Assembly: GCA_004293505.1 (NCBI GenBank)
Contig: RDYY01000069.1
Coordinates: 1-7,666 of the forward strand
Source: Sphingobacteriia bacterium
GTDB taxonomy: Bacteria; Bacteroidota; Bacteroidia; Chitinophagales; Chitinophagaceae
Reading direction: 5' to 3'
DNA length: 7,666 nt
Positions 7,509 to 7,666 of this stretch are shown piece after piece. Within the stretch, counting starts at the first letter, position 1, and each line of letters opens with the position of its first letter. Under the pieces are notes generated by a model. The model was not told the DNA's origin, ran no database searches, and was given only the letters and a program-made list of their open reading frames with translations. A program made the translations under genes and the position numbers.

Positions 7509-7666
7509 ATGACCAAAAAACAGCGCTACGATTTTGTCTTGGACTATTTTGAAGCCACAGCTCCCAGTGCAGAAACAGAATTGTTTTACGACAATCCATT
7601 TCAATTGTTGGTGGCGGTTATCTTATCGGCCCAGTGCACAGACAAACGCGTGAACCTGACCACGCC
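7509..7666 (+). CDS. nth: Endonuclease III (DNA glycosylase/AP lyase), 3' partial
   Basis: The first 52 codons of a base-excision-repair enzyme that removes oxidised pyrimidines from DNA and nicks the abasic site. The frame opens MTKKQRYDFVLDYFE and continues ETELFYDNPFQLLVAVILSAQCTDKRVN. The stretch NPFQLLVAVILSAQCTDKRVN is the hallmark N-terminal helix block of Nth. The ATG at 7509 fits the length and start of Bacteroidota Nth proteins. The helix-hairpin-helix with the catalytic Lys, the catalytic Asp and the C-terminal iron-sulfur cluster cysteines lie beyond the right edge and cannot be checked. It is on the same strand as the small protein and 38 bases after it. Confidence 0.88.
   Translation, partial: MTKKQRYDFVLDYFEATAPSAETELFYDNPFQLLVAVILSAQCTDKRVNLTT

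Overview
The window looks like an ordinary chromosomal stretch of a Bacteroidota bacterium, probably of the Chitinophagia/Chitinophagaceae type (lineage is inference). The support is threefold. The ABC ATPase carries the long GldA-style signature block. No gene has a clear Shine-Dalgarno sequence, and several have A-rich leaders. The upstream regions contain weak matches to the Bacteroidota -7 element TAnnTTTG. Base composition and codon choice look even across all genes, and I see no insertion sequence, integrase, tRNA, rRNA, CRISPR array or phage gene.

Layout. Positions 2-1540 (+) hold most of an N-acyl-D-amino-acid deacylase, cut at the left window edge. It is followed after 53 bases by a class C beta-lactamase-fold serine hydrolase (1594-2700, +). 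Both appear to be exported, and together they suggest periplasmic processing of D-amino-acid-containing compounds. Acetyl-CoA synthetase (2704-4650, -) converges on the hydrolase with 3 bases between the stop codons. A 113-base divergent intergenic region (4651-4763) separates acs from a short GldA-like ABC ATPase (4764-5483, +). Enolase (5536-6825, +) follows. A strong intrinsic terminator hairpin (6855-6895) then directly abuts the start codon of a small FtsB/DivIC-family cell-division protein (6898-7209, +). A 73-residue protein of unknown function (7249-7470, +) and the beginning of endonuclease III (7509 to the right edge, +) complete the window.

How the genes relate. The acylase and the hydrolase may form one transcription unit. 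Acetate freed from N-acetyl-D-amino acids could be a substrate for Acs, but that link is conjecture. Enolase and acs are central metabolic genes, while the FtsB-like protein and Nth are housekeeping functions for division and DNA repair. I found no convincing undescribed system. The most unusual local feature is the eno terminator, whose T-tract ends 2 bases before the next start codon. Second is a 17-codon frame between the first two genes that ends in a GTGA stop/start overlap.
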